Shown one piece after another: positions 17,552 through 26,136 of a stretch of DNA of 64,000 nucleotides. The translations under genes were made by a program, and so were the position numbers. The notes below the pieces were generated by a model. It searched no databases and was not told where the DNA came from. It worked only from the letters and a program-made list of their open reading frames with translations. Location of the stretch: the NCBI GenBank assembly GCA_001915995.1, contig MNRO01000022.1, forward strand, positions 78,209-142,208, given 5' to 3'. The stretch is from Clostridium sp. 26_21. Lineage in GTDB: Bacteria; Bacillota; Clostridia; TANB77; CAG-508. Within the stretch, counting starts at the first letter, position 1; each line of letters begins with the position of its first letter.

Positions 17552-19195
17552 ATGGAAGAAAACGAAAAGAAAAAAATAATAGTAAAAGCAAAAGCAAATA
17601 CAACAATTTCAGAAATAGCAAAAAAACAAATAGAAACAAGTGAATATCCAATAGTCGGAGCAATATTTAATAATGAATATAAAAATTTAGATGATGAATT
17701 ACAAGAAGATGGAACATTAGAACTAATTAGTATAAATTCAAAAGAAGGAATGAAAATATATAGAAGAACACTTACATATATAATGGGAATGGCATTTTGG
17801 AAGTTATATCCAGAAGCACATGTTGTTGTAAATTATCAATTAACAAATGCAATGTTTTGTAATTTAGAAAATATGAAAGTAACAGATGAAATGTTACAAA
17901 ATGTTCAAGAAGAAATGAAGAAAATAATTGAAAAAGATTTAAAAATAAGAAAAAGAATAATGACAAGAGAAGAAGCGGGAAAATTCTATGAAAAAAATAA
18001 TACTGGAAAAGGTAGACTTCAATATGATTTAGTAACAAATGATAAAATTATTATGTCATATTGTGAAGATTATTTTAATCATTTTTATGAAATAATAGCA
18101 ACACATACAGGAGTAACGAAAATATTTGAATTAAAAAAATATTATGATGGATTTTTATTAAGATATCCAAGTTCCCAAGATATTAATGTATTACCAGAAT
18201 ATAAAGATACGAAAAAATTATCTTGGGCATTACATGAATATGAAACAATATACAAAGTTTTAAATGTAGGGACAGTATATAGATTAAATAAAAGAGTAAA
18301 AGAAGGTTCAATAAAAGAATTAATATTATTATCAGAAGCATTACATGAAAAGAAAATAGCACAAATTGCAGATAAAATAGCACAAAAAAAAGGCGTTAAA
18401 ATGATATTAATAGCAGGGCCATCATCATCAGGAAAGACAACATTTGCTCAAAGATTAGGATTACAATTAAGAATAAATGGCATAAAGCCTGTAACAATAT
18501 CAGTAGATAATTATTTTGTTGAAAGAGATCAAACACCAAGAAATGAAAAAGGTGAATATGATTTCGAAAATATAAATGCAATAGATATTGATTTATTTAA
18601 TGATCAACTATTAAAATTATTAAATGGTGAAGAAGTAGAATTACCAGAATTTGATTTTAAAGTTGGAACAAAAAGATATAATGGAAATAAAGTTAAAATG
18701 GCAGAAGATGAAGTATTAGTTATAGAAGGAATTCATTGTTTAAATGATAAATTAACAGAAAAAATACCACAAGAACAGAAATATAAAATTTATATAAGTG
18801 CATTAACAGTATTAAATATGGATTCATTTAATAGAATTTCTACAACAGATACAAGATTAGTAAGAAGAATTGTAAGAGATAATCAATTTAGAGGCTATAC
18901 AGCTCAAAATACAATTGCTACATGGGATAATGTAAATAAAGGTGAAGAAAAAAATATATTCCCATTCCAAGAAGAAGCTGACAGTATATTTAATACATCA
19001 TTAATATATGAATTAGGTGTATTAAGAAATGAAGCAATTCCATTATTAGAAAAAATAACAAAAGATGAAAAAGAATATGCAGAAGCACAAAGATTAATTG
19101 AAATATTAAGATATTTTGAACCAATTTCAAAAGATATAGTTCCATCACATTCATTATTAAAAGAATTTTTAGGTGGTGGAGATTTTAAAGGATAA
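17552..19195 (+). CDS. Nucleoside (uridine-type) kinase with N-terminal TGS/ThrRS-like domains
   Basis: Residues 1-60 look like a TGS fold, and about 60-250 resemble the editing-type domain of threonyl-tRNA synthetase. The C-terminal half is a phosphoribulokinase/uridine-kinase domain with P-loop GPSSSGKTTF (from residue 289), ISVDNYFVERD and VIEGIHCLND. This domain order is well known among Firmicute and Thermotoga nucleoside kinases, which salvage nucleosides at the 5' position. The start is ambiguous: GTG 17543 is only 3 bases, and ATG 17552 is 12 bases, after AAAGGA. I took the ATG. It lies 81 bases after dnaE and may share its transcript. Confidence 0.8.
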   Translation: MEENEKKKIIVKAKANTTISEIAKKQIETSEYPIVGAIFNNEYKNLDDELQEDGTLELISINSKEGMKIYRRTLTYIMGMAFWKLYPEAHVVVNYQLTNAMFCNLENMKVTDEMLQNVQEEMKKIIEKDLKIRKRIMTREEAGKFYEKNNTGKGRLQYDLVTNDKIIMSYCEDYFNHFYEIIATHTGVTKIFELKKYYDGFLLRYPSSQDINVLPEYKDTKKLSWALHEYETIYKVLNVGTVYRLNKRVKEGSIKELILLSEALHEKKIAQIADKIAQKKGVKMILIAGPSSSGKTTFAQRLGLQLRINGIKPVTISVDNYFVERDQTPRNEKGEYDFENINAIDIDLFNDQLLKLLNGEEVELPEFDFKVGTKRYNGNKVKMAEDEVLVIEGIHCLNDKLTEKIPQEQKYKIYISALTVLNMDSFNRISTTDTRLVRRIVRDNQFRGYTAQNTIATWDNVNKGEEKNIFPFQEEADSIFNTSLIYELGVLRNEAIPLLEKITKDEKEYAEAQRLIEILRYFEPISKDIVPSHSLLKEFLGGGDFKG

Positions 19196-19221
19196 AATAT
19201 ATCATATAAAGAGGAAGTAAA

Positions 19222-19533
19222 ATGCAATCAAGTAAATTTACCAAAATAGATGAAGAATTTGTATGTGAAAACTGTGGCAGAGTGGTTCCAAAATTGGGAT
19301 ATACATGTAGGAACCACTGTCCATATTGTTTATATTCAAAACATTTGGATATAAATCCGGGAGATAGAGCAGAAACATGTCATGGAATTTTAGAACCTAT
19401 TGGATTAGAAATAAGTCCCAAAAAAGGATATGTTATAATATTTAAGTGTAAAAAATGTGGTGCTATTAGAAAAAATAAAGCAGCAGAAGATGATAATATG
19501 GATAAAATAATAGAATTAAGTAGTAAACACTAA
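19222..19533 (+). CDS. RNHCP domain zinc-binding protein
   Basis: This 103-residue protein matches the RNHCP family of uncharacterised small bacterial proteins. It shows F-x-C-x-x-C (residues about 13-18), the name-giving RNHCPYCLYSKH near 31-42, PGDRAETCHG near 47, and a third pair C-x-x-C near 79. These cysteines and histidines could bind two zinc ions. It follows the nucleoside kinase by 26 bases with an AGAGGAAG site. No biochemical function is established for the family. Confidence 0.8.
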   Translation: MQSSKFTKIDEEFVCENCGRVVPKLGYTCRNHCPYCLYSKHLDINPGDRAETCHGILEPIGLEISPKKGYVIIFKCKKCGAIRKNKAAEDDNMDKIIELSSKH

Positions 19534-19705
19534 AAGTTGAAAGTGTGTGAAAAGAATGAATTTAAGCTTTTTATAAAAATATAATAAAATGTATGAAATA
19601 AAAAAATTAGATTTTTTGTTGGAAACACTTGTATTTTTTGAAAATATGTGTTAAACTTAATCGTAGTCGATTTTAAAAAAGAAAAATTAGGAGGTGCTAT
19701 TTATT

Positions 19706-19906
19706 ATGGCAAAATGTGAAATTTGTGAAAAGACAGCTATTCATGGAAATAAATTAAGCATAACTCGTTCTCATATAAGTAAAAGAGCTCCACGTACATG
19801 GAAGCCAAACTTAAGAACAGTTAAAGCTGAAGTAGATGGAGAAATAAAAAGAATTCATGTATGTGCAAAATGTTTAAAAAACGGAAAAGTTAAAAGAGCA
19901 CAATAA
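19706..19906 (+). CDS. rpmB: 50S ribosomal protein L28
   Basis: The protein is 66 residues. I chose the ATG at 19706 because AGGAGGTG at 19689-19696 overlaps the in-frame GTG at 19694. It is the zinc-binding variant with CEIC near the start and CAKC near residue 52. The core ITRSHISKRAPRTWKPNLR is characteristic. A 170-base gap precedes the gene; within it TTGTAT and TAAACT, 17 bases apart near 19630-19658, could be a promoter. Confidence 0.95.
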   Translation: MAKCEICEKTAIHGNKLSITRSHISKRAPRTWKPNLRTVKAEVDGEIKRIHVCAKCLKNGKVKRAQ

Positions 19907-19910
19907 AATA

Positions 19911-19935
19911 AAACGCTTTGAAGGGCGTTTTTTTA
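19911..19935 (+). terminator. Terminator after rpmB
   Basis: AAACGC and GCGTTT form the stem around an 8-base loop, ending in seven T. Confidence 0.75.
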
Positions 19936-20029
19936 TTATGTAAGAAAAGATGGAAAAATAATTAAATATTAGTAAAATTTTATTATAGTCAAAAATTAAT
20001 GTTGAATGAAAATGAAAGGACATATAAAA

Positions 20030-20536
20030 ATGAAATTAAATATTGTTATGGTAGAACCAGAAATACCACAAAATACTGGAAATATAGCAAGAACATGTGC
20101 AATAACAGGCGCAAAACTACATTTAGTATATCCATTAGGATTTAGTATAGATGATAAATATTTAAAAAGAGCAGGTTTAGATTATTGGGATAAATTAGAG
20201 ATAGAAAAACATGATAGTTTAGAAAAATTTTTGGAAAAATATAAACCAGAAGAACACAATATGTTTATGGCAACAACTAAAGCAGAGCATTGCTATACAG
20301 ATATAGATTATAGTAAATTTAAAGATGAAGAAATATTTGTTTTGTTTGGAAAAGAAACAAAAGGATTACCAGAGGATTTATTACAAAAATATATTGATAA
20401 AACAATAAGAATTCCAATGAGGCCAGTATTAAGATCATTGAATTTATCTAATTCAGTATGTATTATAGCATATGAAATATTAAGACAAAATAATTTTGAA
20501 GGTTTACAAGGTGTTAGTACATATTTTGAGGAATAA
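20030..20536 (+). CDS. trmL: tRNA (cytidine/uridine-34 2'-O)-methyltransferase TrmL
   Basis: TrmL is a SPOUT-fold enzyme that methylates the wobble ribose of tRNA-Leu isoacceptors. The 168-residue protein carries the family motifs EPEIPQNTGNIART near the start, LVFGKETKGLPE-type sequence near residue 105, and the knot-forming IPMRPVLRSLNLSNSV near 133. I chose the ATG at 20030, 9 bases after GAAAGGA, because translation then begins MKLNIVMVEPEIP as in the family. Two in-frame ATGs further upstream lack a spaced site. Confidence 0.92.
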   Translation: MKLNIVMVEPEIPQNTGNIARTCAITGAKLHLVYPLGFSIDDKYLKRAGLDYWDKLEIEKHDSLEKFLEKYKPEEHNMFMATTKAEHCYTDIDYSKFKDEEIFVLFGKETKGLPEDLLQKYIDKTIRIPMRPVLRSLNLSNSVCIIAYEILRQNNFEGLQGVSTYFEE

Positions 20537-20570
20537 AATTTTATAATAATAAAAAAGTTAAAAAAATGTA

Positions 20571-20599
20571 TTGACAATTACCATAGTTTGCTATATAAT
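20571..20599 (+). promoter_or_regulatory. Promoter of the S10-spc ribosomal operon
   Basis: TTGACA (20571-20576) and TATAAT (20594-20599) with a 17-base spacer lie about 300 bases before rpsJ. Confidence 0.85.
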
Positions 20600-20609
20600 A
20601 ATAAAGCAT

Positions 20610-20894
20610 AAATTTTAGCGTTGATGTCGAATGTGGCTACACAAAGATGTAGGGAACTTCGACGGAGTATGTCTTAGCTAGACTAAGGCGGTAAGTTTCA
20701 AAATATTATAAACGAACTAAAGATAATTACTATAAATTAATATAGTAATTATAATCATGTTTGTTAGTAGTACAGATTAAGCACTTATCATCCCTAAAAC
20801 ATATATGCATGTGAGGGATTTTATAATGGGAAAATTCAAAACACCAGGGTGCGTTATAACTTGCCAGCGCGTAATTTAAAAATATATTTTATTT
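20610..20894 (+). promoter_or_regulatory. Long structured leader of the S10 operon
   Basis: This stretch has no gene. Four hairpins are visible. GTCGAA/TTCGAC (20626-20663) has CTACA/TGTAG nested inside. TCTTAG/CTAAG lies at 20672-20687. A perfect 12-bp stem pairs 20723-20734 with 20741-20752, inside a weaker AACGAAC/GTTTGTT stem. ATCCCT/AGGGAT (20790-20795 with 20814-20819) is followed by TTTTAT and could act as a weak attenuator. Feedback by a ribosomal protein such as L4 is known for the E. coli S10 operon; whether it applies here is inference. Confidence 0.6.
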
Positions 20895-20911
20895 AAGGAG
20901 GGAAAATTACA

Positions 20912-21235
20912 ATGGCAAAAACAAATGTAGCAAGTGAAAAAATCAGAATAAGATTAAAAGCTTATGACCATGTAGTTTTAGAACAGTCTGCTGAAAAAAT
21001 AGTAGATACTGCTAAGAAAACAGGAGCAAAAGTATCAGGTCCTATTCCACTACCAACAGAGAAAGAAATCGTAACAATTTTACGTTCACCACACAAACAC
21101 AAAGATTCAAGAGAACAATTTGAAATGAGAACACATAAAAGAGTTATAGACATTCTTTACCCAACACAAAAAACAATGGATAGTTTAATGAAACTAGAAC
21201 TACCAGCAGGTGTTGATATCGAAATCAAAAACTAG
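20912..21235 (+). CDS. rpsJ: 30S ribosomal protein S10
   Basis: S10 is a 30S head protein and NusG/NusB partner in antitermination. The 107-residue protein shows RIRLKAYDH and REQFEMRTHKRVIDI. An AAGGAGGG site is 9 bases before the ATG. It is the first gene of the S10 operon; the elongation-factor (str) genes that often precede it are absent here. Confidence 0.97.
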   Translation: MAKTNVASEKIRIRLKAYDHVVLEQSAEKIVDTAKKTGAKVSGPIPLPTEKEIVTILRSPHKHKDSREQFEMRTHKRVIDILYPTQKTMDSLMKLELPAGVDIEIKN

Positions 21236-21296
21236 TTTCAAAAATAAATCAAACCAAGCTGGTATAAATATCAGCCAATAGTAGGAGGAAATTTAA

Positions 21297-21929
21297 ATGA
21301 AAAAAGCATTAATAGGAAAAAAAGTTGGAATGACACAAATATTTGACGAAAATGGAACAGTTATTCCAGTAACAGTAATTGAAGCAGGTCCATGTGTAGT
21401 TGCTCAAGTAAAAACTATCGAAAATGATGGATATGAAGCAGTACAATTAGGATTTGGAGAAGTTAAAGAAAACAAATTAAACAAACCAGTTAAAGGACAT
21501 TTTGCAAAAGCAAATGTTACAGCAAAAAAACATTTAAGAGAATTCAGACTAGATTCAATAGAAGGAATCAAAGTTGGAGATGAATTAAAAGCAGATGTAT
21601 TTGTAGCTGGAGATAAAATAGATGTTCAAGGTACATCAAAAGGAAAAGGATTCCAAGGTGTAATAAAAAGACATGGACAATCAAGAGGACCAATGGGACA
21701 TGGTTCAATGTATCATAGAAGACCAGGTTCAATGGGACCAACATCAACACCAGGTAGAGTATTTAAAGGTAAAAAATTACCAGGACATATGGGACATGTT
21801 ACAGTAACAATACAAAACTTAGATGTTGTTAAAGTAGATATGGATAAAAATGTAATATTAGTAAAAGGTAGTGTACCAGGAGCTAAAGGTGCTATCTTAA
21901 AAATAAAATCAGCCGTTAAGGCACAATAA
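21297..21929 (+). CDS. rplC: 50S ribosomal protein L3
   Basis: L3 reaches the peptidyl-transferase region and is an early assembly protein. The 210-residue protein has the conserved loop KGKGFQGVIKRHG and GPMGHGSMYHRRPGS near residues 116-146. It begins MKKALIGKKVGMTQIF, as the family does, behind a GTAGGAGG site. Confidence 0.97.
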   Translation: MKKALIGKKVGMTQIFDENGTVIPVTVIEAGPCVVAQVKTIENDGYEAVQLGFGEVKENKLNKPVKGHFAKANVTAKKHLREFRLDSIEGIKVGDELKADVFVAGDKIDVQGTSKGKGFQGVIKRHGQSRGPMGHGSMYHRRPGSMGPTSTPGRVFKGKKLPGHMGHVTVTIQNLDVVKVDMDKNVILVKGSVPGAKGAILKIKSAVKAQ

Positions 21930-21952
21930 TTTAGTAAAGGAGGAAAGACGAA

Positions 21953-22576
21953 ATGCCAAAAGTAGATGTATATAACATGCAAGGTAAAAAAGTTAGTGAT
22001 GTAGAATTAAGTGAAGCAGTATTTGGAATTGAACCAAACGAAAATATTGTTCACAGCGCATTAGTAAACTACTTAGCTAATCAAAGACAAGGTACACAAA
22101 GTACTAAAACAAGAGCAGAAGTTAGTGGTGGTGGAAGAAAACCATGGAGACAAAAAGGAACAGGTAGAGCAAGACAAGGTAGTATACGTGCACCACAATG
22201 GATTAAAGGTGGTATTGCATTAGGACCAAAACCACGTTCATATTCTTATAGAATAAATAAGAAAGAAAAACAATTAGCAATTAGATCATTATTAAGTGCA
22301 AAAGTATTAGATAATGAATTAACAGTTGTTGATAAATTAGAAGTTGAAGAAGCTAAAACAAAAGTTATGGCTAAAGCTTTAACAGATTTAAAAGTTGAAG
22401 GAAAAGCATTAATAATCTTAGCAGATAGAAATGATAATGTTTTACGTTCAAGTAGAAATATAGAAGGTGTTAAAACAATTGAATTAAACACAATAAATGT
22501 ATTTGATTTATTAAATTGCAATAAATTAGTTTTACCACTAGATACAGTTAAAAAATTAGAGGAGGTGTATGCATAA
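21953..22576 (+). CDS. rplD: 50S ribosomal protein L4
   Basis: The 207-residue protein has the exit-tunnel extension at about residues 45-95 (SGGGRKPWRQKGTGRARQG) and the globular Rossmann-like part. L4 is the translational and transcriptional repressor of the S10 operon in E. coli, so it is the natural candidate ligand for the leader at 20610. An AAAGGAGG site precedes the ATG. Confidence 0.97.
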   Translation: MPKVDVYNMQGKKVSDVELSEAVFGIEPNENIVHSALVNYLANQRQGTQSTKTRAEVSGGGRKPWRQKGTGRARQGSIRAPQWIKGGIALGPKPRSYSYRINKKEKQLAIRSLLSAKVLDNELTVVDKLEVEEAKTKVMAKALTDLKVEGKALIILADRNDNVLRSSRNIEGVKTIELNTINVFDLLNCNKLVLPLDTVKKLEEVYA

Positions 22577-22923
22577 TGTTACCAGAAGAAATTATAGTAA
22601 GACCAGTAGTAACAGAAAAAAGTAATGATGAATTACAATTAGGAAAATACACTTTCGAAGTTAACAAAAAAGCTACAAAAGTTCAAATAGCTAAGGCTGT
22701 TGAAAAACTTTTCGAAGTTAAAGTATTAAATGTTAACACAATGATAGTTAAAGGAAAAACAAAAAGAGTTAGATACCAAGAAGGTAAAACTCCAGATTGG
22801 AAAAAAGCTATTGTTACAATAGACACAAATCCATCTGACAAAACATACCTAGGAAAAGGTGGAAAATCAGTTAAAGTTTCTAAGAAATACAAAGATTCAA
22901 TCGATGAATTCATGGGAGCTTAA
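22576..22923 (+). CDS. rplW: 50S ribosomal protein L23
   Basis: L23 sits at the tunnel exit and docks SRP and trigger factor. The protein is 115 residues, slightly longer than many L23 homologues. Its ATG overlaps the rplD stop by one base and its GGAGGTG site lies inside rplD, so translation is coupled. The motifs IIVRPVVTEKS and KGKTKRVRYQEGKTPDWKKAIVT are visible. Confidence 0.96.
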   Translation: MLPEEIIVRPVVTEKSNDELQLGKYTFEVNKKATKVQIAKAVEKLFEVKVLNVNTMIVKGKTKRVRYQEGKTPDWKKAIVTIDTNPSDKTYLGKGGKSVKVSKKYKDSIDEFMGA

Positions 22924-22925
22924 TT

Positions 22926-23168
22926 ATGAAAGAAAAATTTGTTAGAGATAGAAGAACAGTAACTCCAGAAGAATTCAGAAAAACTATCGCAAAAATAGCT
23001 GAAGGAAGAGGAGAACCTTGTAGGGCTGAAAAAGCTTTTGAGGATTATAAAAAGATGGCTATCCCTATAAATCCAATGCTTCCAACAGAATATAGTAGAG
23101 AAAAAAGAGAAGAGCTAAAAGCTTTTGAAAAAAGAATATTAGAATCTGAAGAAGATATCGAGAAATAA
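22926..23168 (+). CDS. Unrecognised 80-residue protein inserted in the S10 operon
   Basis: The ATG comes 2 bases after the rplW stop, with GGGAG at 22914-22918, so it is translated with the operon. The protein is highly charged and probably helical, with a basic N-terminus (MKEKFVRDRRTVTPEEFRKT), one cysteine near residue 33 and an acidic C-terminal helix. It has no membrane segment. It is not any standard ribosomal protein of this operon; rplB normally follows rplW directly. Codon use (AGA arginines, A-ending codons) matches the neighbours, so it does not look recently imported. A ribosome-associated or regulatory role is only a guess. Confidence 0.75.
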   Translation: MKEKFVRDRRTVTPEEFRKTIAKIAEGRGEPCRAEKAFEDYKKMAIPINPMLPTEYSREKREELKAFEKRILESEEDIEK

Positions 23169-23300
23169 CTCGGATAATAAAAAATATCTGTGGCGGGCAG
23201 GAAAAATCCGCAAATAAAAAGATATAGTAGAGCTTTTGATAAAAACAAATATTACAAGTAAGATTTGGAATTTAGCAGAAGCGAGAAAGGAAGACAAAAA
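23169..23300 (+). other. Non-coding gap with hairpin before rplB
   Basis: This gap is unusually long for the operon. It holds a hairpin of AATATCT with AGATAT and inner GCGG with CCGC, between about 23179 and 23225. There is no T-run, so it is more likely an RNA-processing or regulatory structure than a terminator. Beyond it I see only the AAAGGAAG site of rplB. Confidence 0.4.
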
Positions 23301-24128
23301 ATGGGAATGAAACATTTCAAAGCCTATACACCTTCAAGAAGAAATATGGCTGTATCTACATATGAAGAAGTAACAAAAACTTCTCCTGAAAAATCTTTAT
23401 TAGAAAAGAAAAGAAAAAATGCAGGAAGAAACTCATATGGTAGAATAACAGTAAGACATCAAGGTGGAGGAAACAGACAAAAATATAGAAAAATTGATTT
23501 TAAAAGATTAAAAGATGATATGGAAGCAACAGTAGTTGGAATCGAATATGATCCAAACAGAAGTGCAAACATAGCATTAGTAAAATATGAAGATGGAACA
23601 TTAAGTTACATCATAGCACCACAAGGATTAACAGATGGTGATAAAGTAGTATCAGGAGAAAATGTTGATATTAAAGCAGGAAACTGTTTACCAATAGCAA
23701 ACATTCCAGTTGGTACATTAATTCACAATATCGAATTAAATCCAGGTCAAGGTGGAAAATTAGTAAGAGTTGCTGGACAAAGTGCTCAATTAATGGCTAA
23801 AGAAGGAAAATATGCACATGTAAGATTACCTTCAGGAGAAATGAGATTAATATTAGCTAAATGTAGAGCAACAATCGGAGTTGTAGGAAATGCAGATCAT
23901 GAAAACGTTAAATTAGGAAAAGCAGGAAAGACAAGACATTTAGGAATAAGACCATCTGTAAGAGGATCTGTAATGAACCCAGTAGATCACCCACATGGTG
24001 GTGGTGAAGGTAGAGCTCCAGTTGGACATTCAGGACCAATGACACCTTGGGGTAAACCAGCATTAGGATATAAGACAAGAAATAAGAAAAATAGAACAAA
24101 CAAATTTATCGTAAAGAGAAGAAAATAG
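23301..24128 (+). CDS. rplB: 50S ribosomal protein L2
   Basis: L2 is a core protein near the peptidyl-transferase centre. The protein is 275 residues from the ATG at 23301, which has AAAGGAAG 7 bases upstream and begins MGMKHFKAYTPSRR as L2 does. An in-frame ATG at 23265 lacks a site. The conserved GSVMNPVDHPHGGGEGRAPVG loop is present near residues 214-234. Confidence 0.97.
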   Translation: MGMKHFKAYTPSRRNMAVSTYEEVTKTSPEKSLLEKKRKNAGRNSYGRITVRHQGGGNRQKYRKIDFKRLKDDMEATVVGIEYDPNRSANIALVKYEDGTLSYIIAPQGLTDGDKVVSGENVDIKAGNCLPIANIPVGTLIHNIELNPGQGGKLVRVAGQSAQLMAKEGKYAHVRLPSGEMRLILAKCRATIGVVGNADHENVKLGKAGKTRHLGIRPSVRGSVMNPVDHPHGGGEGRAPVGHSGPMTPWGKPALGYKTRNKKNRTNKFIVKRRK

Positions 24129-24145
24129 AATAGGAGGAAAATCAT

Positions 24146-24415
24146 ATGTCAAGAAATAAAATGCCTTTCGTTGCTCCAGAATTATTAAAAAGAGTTGAAG
24201 CAATGAACGAAAGTGGAAACAAAGAAGTAATCAAGACATGGTCAAGAGCTTCAACAATATATCCACAAATGGTTGGACACACAATCGCTGTTCATGATGG
24301 TAGAAAACATGTACCAGTTTATATAACAGAAGAAATGATAGGTCATAAATTAGGTGAATTTGCTCCTACAAGAACATTTAAAGGTCATGCAGGAGAAAAA
24401 GCAACTACAAAATAA
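24146..24415 (+). CDS. rpsS: 30S ribosomal protein S19
   Basis: S19 forms a complex with S13 in the 30S head. The 89-residue protein contains the signature IAVHDGRKHVPVYITEEMIGHKLGEFAPTR (about residues 49-78). It begins MSRNKMPFVAPELL. A TAGGAGG site lies before the ATG. Confidence 0.97.
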   Translation: MSRNKMPFVAPELLKRVEAMNESGNKEVIKTWSRASTIYPQMVGHTIAVHDGRKHVPVYITEEMIGHKLGEFAPTRTFKGHAGEKATTK

Positions 24416-24439
24416 ATATAAATTAAGGAGGGAATTGTA

Positions 24440-24793
24440 GTGGAAGAAACAGCAGTATTAGAAGCTAAAGCAACTTTAAAATATGCACGTATTTCAGCTA
24501 GAAAAGTTAAAATAGTTGCAGATTTAATAAGAGGAAAAAATGTTGATGAAGCTTTAGCAATTGTAAAATTTACACCAAAAGCATCATCAGAAGTAATTGA
24601 AAAATTATTAAAATCAGCTATTGCAAATGCTGAAAACAATCATGGAATGAAACATGAAAAATTATATGTTGCTGAAATATTTGCAAACCAAGGTCCAACA
24701 TTAAAGAGAATAAGACCAGCTGCAAAAGGATCAGCAGTTAGAATTAGAAAAAGAACAAGTCATATAACTATCGTAGTTAGAGAAGCAGAATAG
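24440..24793 (+). CDS. rplV: 50S ribosomal protein L22
   Basis: L22 lines the exit tunnel with a long hairpin. The 117-residue protein starts at a GTG, 9 bases after AAGGAGG. KYARISARKVKIVADLIRGK lies near residue 14, and the tunnel hairpin region RIRPAAKGSAVRIRKRTSH lies near 93-111. Confidence 0.96.
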   Translation: MEETAVLEAKATLKYARISARKVKIVADLIRGKNVDEALAIVKFTPKASSEVIEKLLKSAIANAENNHGMKHEKLYVAEIFANQGPTLKRIRPAAKGSAVRIRKRTSHITIVVREAE

Positions 24794-24812
24794 GAAAGGA
24801 GGATTCTAGAAA

Positions 24813-25469
24813 ATGGGACAAAAAGTACATCCAACAGGTGTTAGAGTTGGAATCATAAAAGATTGGAATGCTAAATGGTATGCAGATTCTAAGAATTTTG
24901 CAGATTACTTAGTAGAAGATCAAAAAATTCGTAAATTTTTAAAGAAAAAATTATATACAGCTGGAATTTCAAAAATTGAAATTGAAAGAACAGCAAAATT
25001 TGTTAAAGTTAATGTTTATGCAGCTAAACCAGGAATTATAATCGGAAAAGGTGGAGCTGGAGCAGAAAGCTTAAAAGCAGATGTAACAAAATTAATCGGT
25101 AAAGATGTAAATATCAATATAGTTGAGGTAAAAGCAATATCAACAGATGCACAATTAGTTGCAGAAGATATAGCTAGCCAACTAGAAAGAAGAATTTCAT
25201 TCAGAAAAGCCATGAAACAATGTATGCAAAAAGCTATGAAATCAGGAGCTTTAGGTATCAAAACAGCTGTATCTGGAAGATTAGGTGGAGCTGATATGGC
25301 AAGAACTGAATTCTATAAAGAGGGAACAGTTCCTCTACAAACTTTAAGAGCTGATATTGACTATGGATTTGCTGAAGCAGATACAACATACGGAAAAATC
25401 GGTGTTAAAGTATGGATTTATAAAGGTGAAGTTCTTCCAACTAAAAAAGTGGAAGGAGGAGACAAATAA
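24813..25469 (+). CDS. rpsC: 30S ribosomal protein S3
   Basis: S3 is a 30S head protein at the mRNA entry site. The 218-residue protein has the KH domain GxxG loop in IIIGKGGAG (about residues 74-82) and the C-terminal domain with AISGRLGGAD-type sequence (SGRLGGADMAR). It overlaps rplP by one base. Confidence 0.97.
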   Translation: MGQKVHPTGVRVGIIKDWNAKWYADSKNFADYLVEDQKIRKFLKKKLYTAGISKIEIERTAKFVKVNVYAAKPGIIIGKGGAGAESLKADVTKLIGKDVNINIVEVKAISTDAQLVAEDIASQLERRISFRKAMKQCMQKAMKSGALGIKTAVSGRLGGADMARTEFYKEGTVPLQTLRADIDYGFAEADTTYGKIGVKVWIYKGEVLPTKKVEGGDK

Positions 25470-25915
25470 TGCCATTAATGCCAAAAAAATCTAAATTTAG
25501 AAAAATGCAAAAAGGTAGAAATAGAGGAAAAGCAACAAGAGGAAATAAAGTTACAGACGGAGAATACGGATTACAAGCAGTTGAAGCTGGATTAATTAAG
25601 GGAAACCAAATTGAAGCAGCTCGTATTGCTATGACACGTTATACAAAAAGAGGTGGAAAAGTTTGGATTAAAATATTTCCAGACAAGCCAATAACACAAA
25701 AACCAGCTGGAACTCGTGGTGGTAAAGGTAAAGGTAATGTTGAATATTGGGTAGCTGTTGTAAAACCAGGAAGAGTTATGTTCGAAATGGCAGGAATTCC
25801 TGAAGAAACAGCTAGAGAAGCCTTGAGATTAGCTATGAACAAATTACCAATCAAATGTAAGTTCGTAGTAAAAGAAACTGAGAACAAGGTGGGTGATAGT
25901 GATGAAGATAAGTAA
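25469..25915 (+). CDS. rplP: 50S ribosomal protein L16
   Basis: L16 contacts the A-site tRNA and is needed for late 50S assembly. The protein is 148 residues. Its ATG shares a base with the rpsC stop, and its GGAGGAG site lies inside rpsC. MPLMPKKSKFRK matches the family start. The FEMAGIPEETAREALRLA segment near residue 108 is conserved. Confidence 0.96.
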   Translation: MPLMPKKSKFRKMQKGRNRGKATRGNKVTDGEYGLQAVEAGLIKGNQIEAARIAMTRYTKRGGKVWIKIFPDKPITQKPAGTRGGKGKGNVEYWVAVVKPGRVMFEMAGIPEETAREALRLAMNKLPIKCKFVVKETENKVGDSDEDK

Positions 25916-26105
25916 GATTAGAGAAATGTCTTCACCAGAATTAGAAAAAGAATTAGGTGAACTAAAATCAGAATTATTCAAATTAAAATTTAGTTTAGCT
26001 ACACATGGATTAGATAACCCAATGAAAATCAAAGAGGTTAAAAAAGATATAGCTAAAATAAATACAGTATTAACAGAAAGAAAAATAGCAGAAGCTAAAG
26101 CATAA
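25902..26105 (+). CDS. rpmC: 50S ribosomal protein L29
   Basis: The 67-residue two-helix protein lies at the tunnel exit next to L23. I chose the ATG at 25902, with AAGGTGG 8 bases upstream; the in-frame GTG at 25893 overlaps that site. The gene overlaps the rplP end by 14 bases. Residues KLKFSLATHGLDNPMKIKEV are typical. Confidence 0.94.
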   Translation: MKISKIREMSSPELEKELGELKSELFKLKFSLATHGLDNPMKIKEVKKDIAKINTVLTERKIAEAKA

Positions 26106-26136
26106 GTAAAATAGAAAGATAGGAGGAAAATGACCT

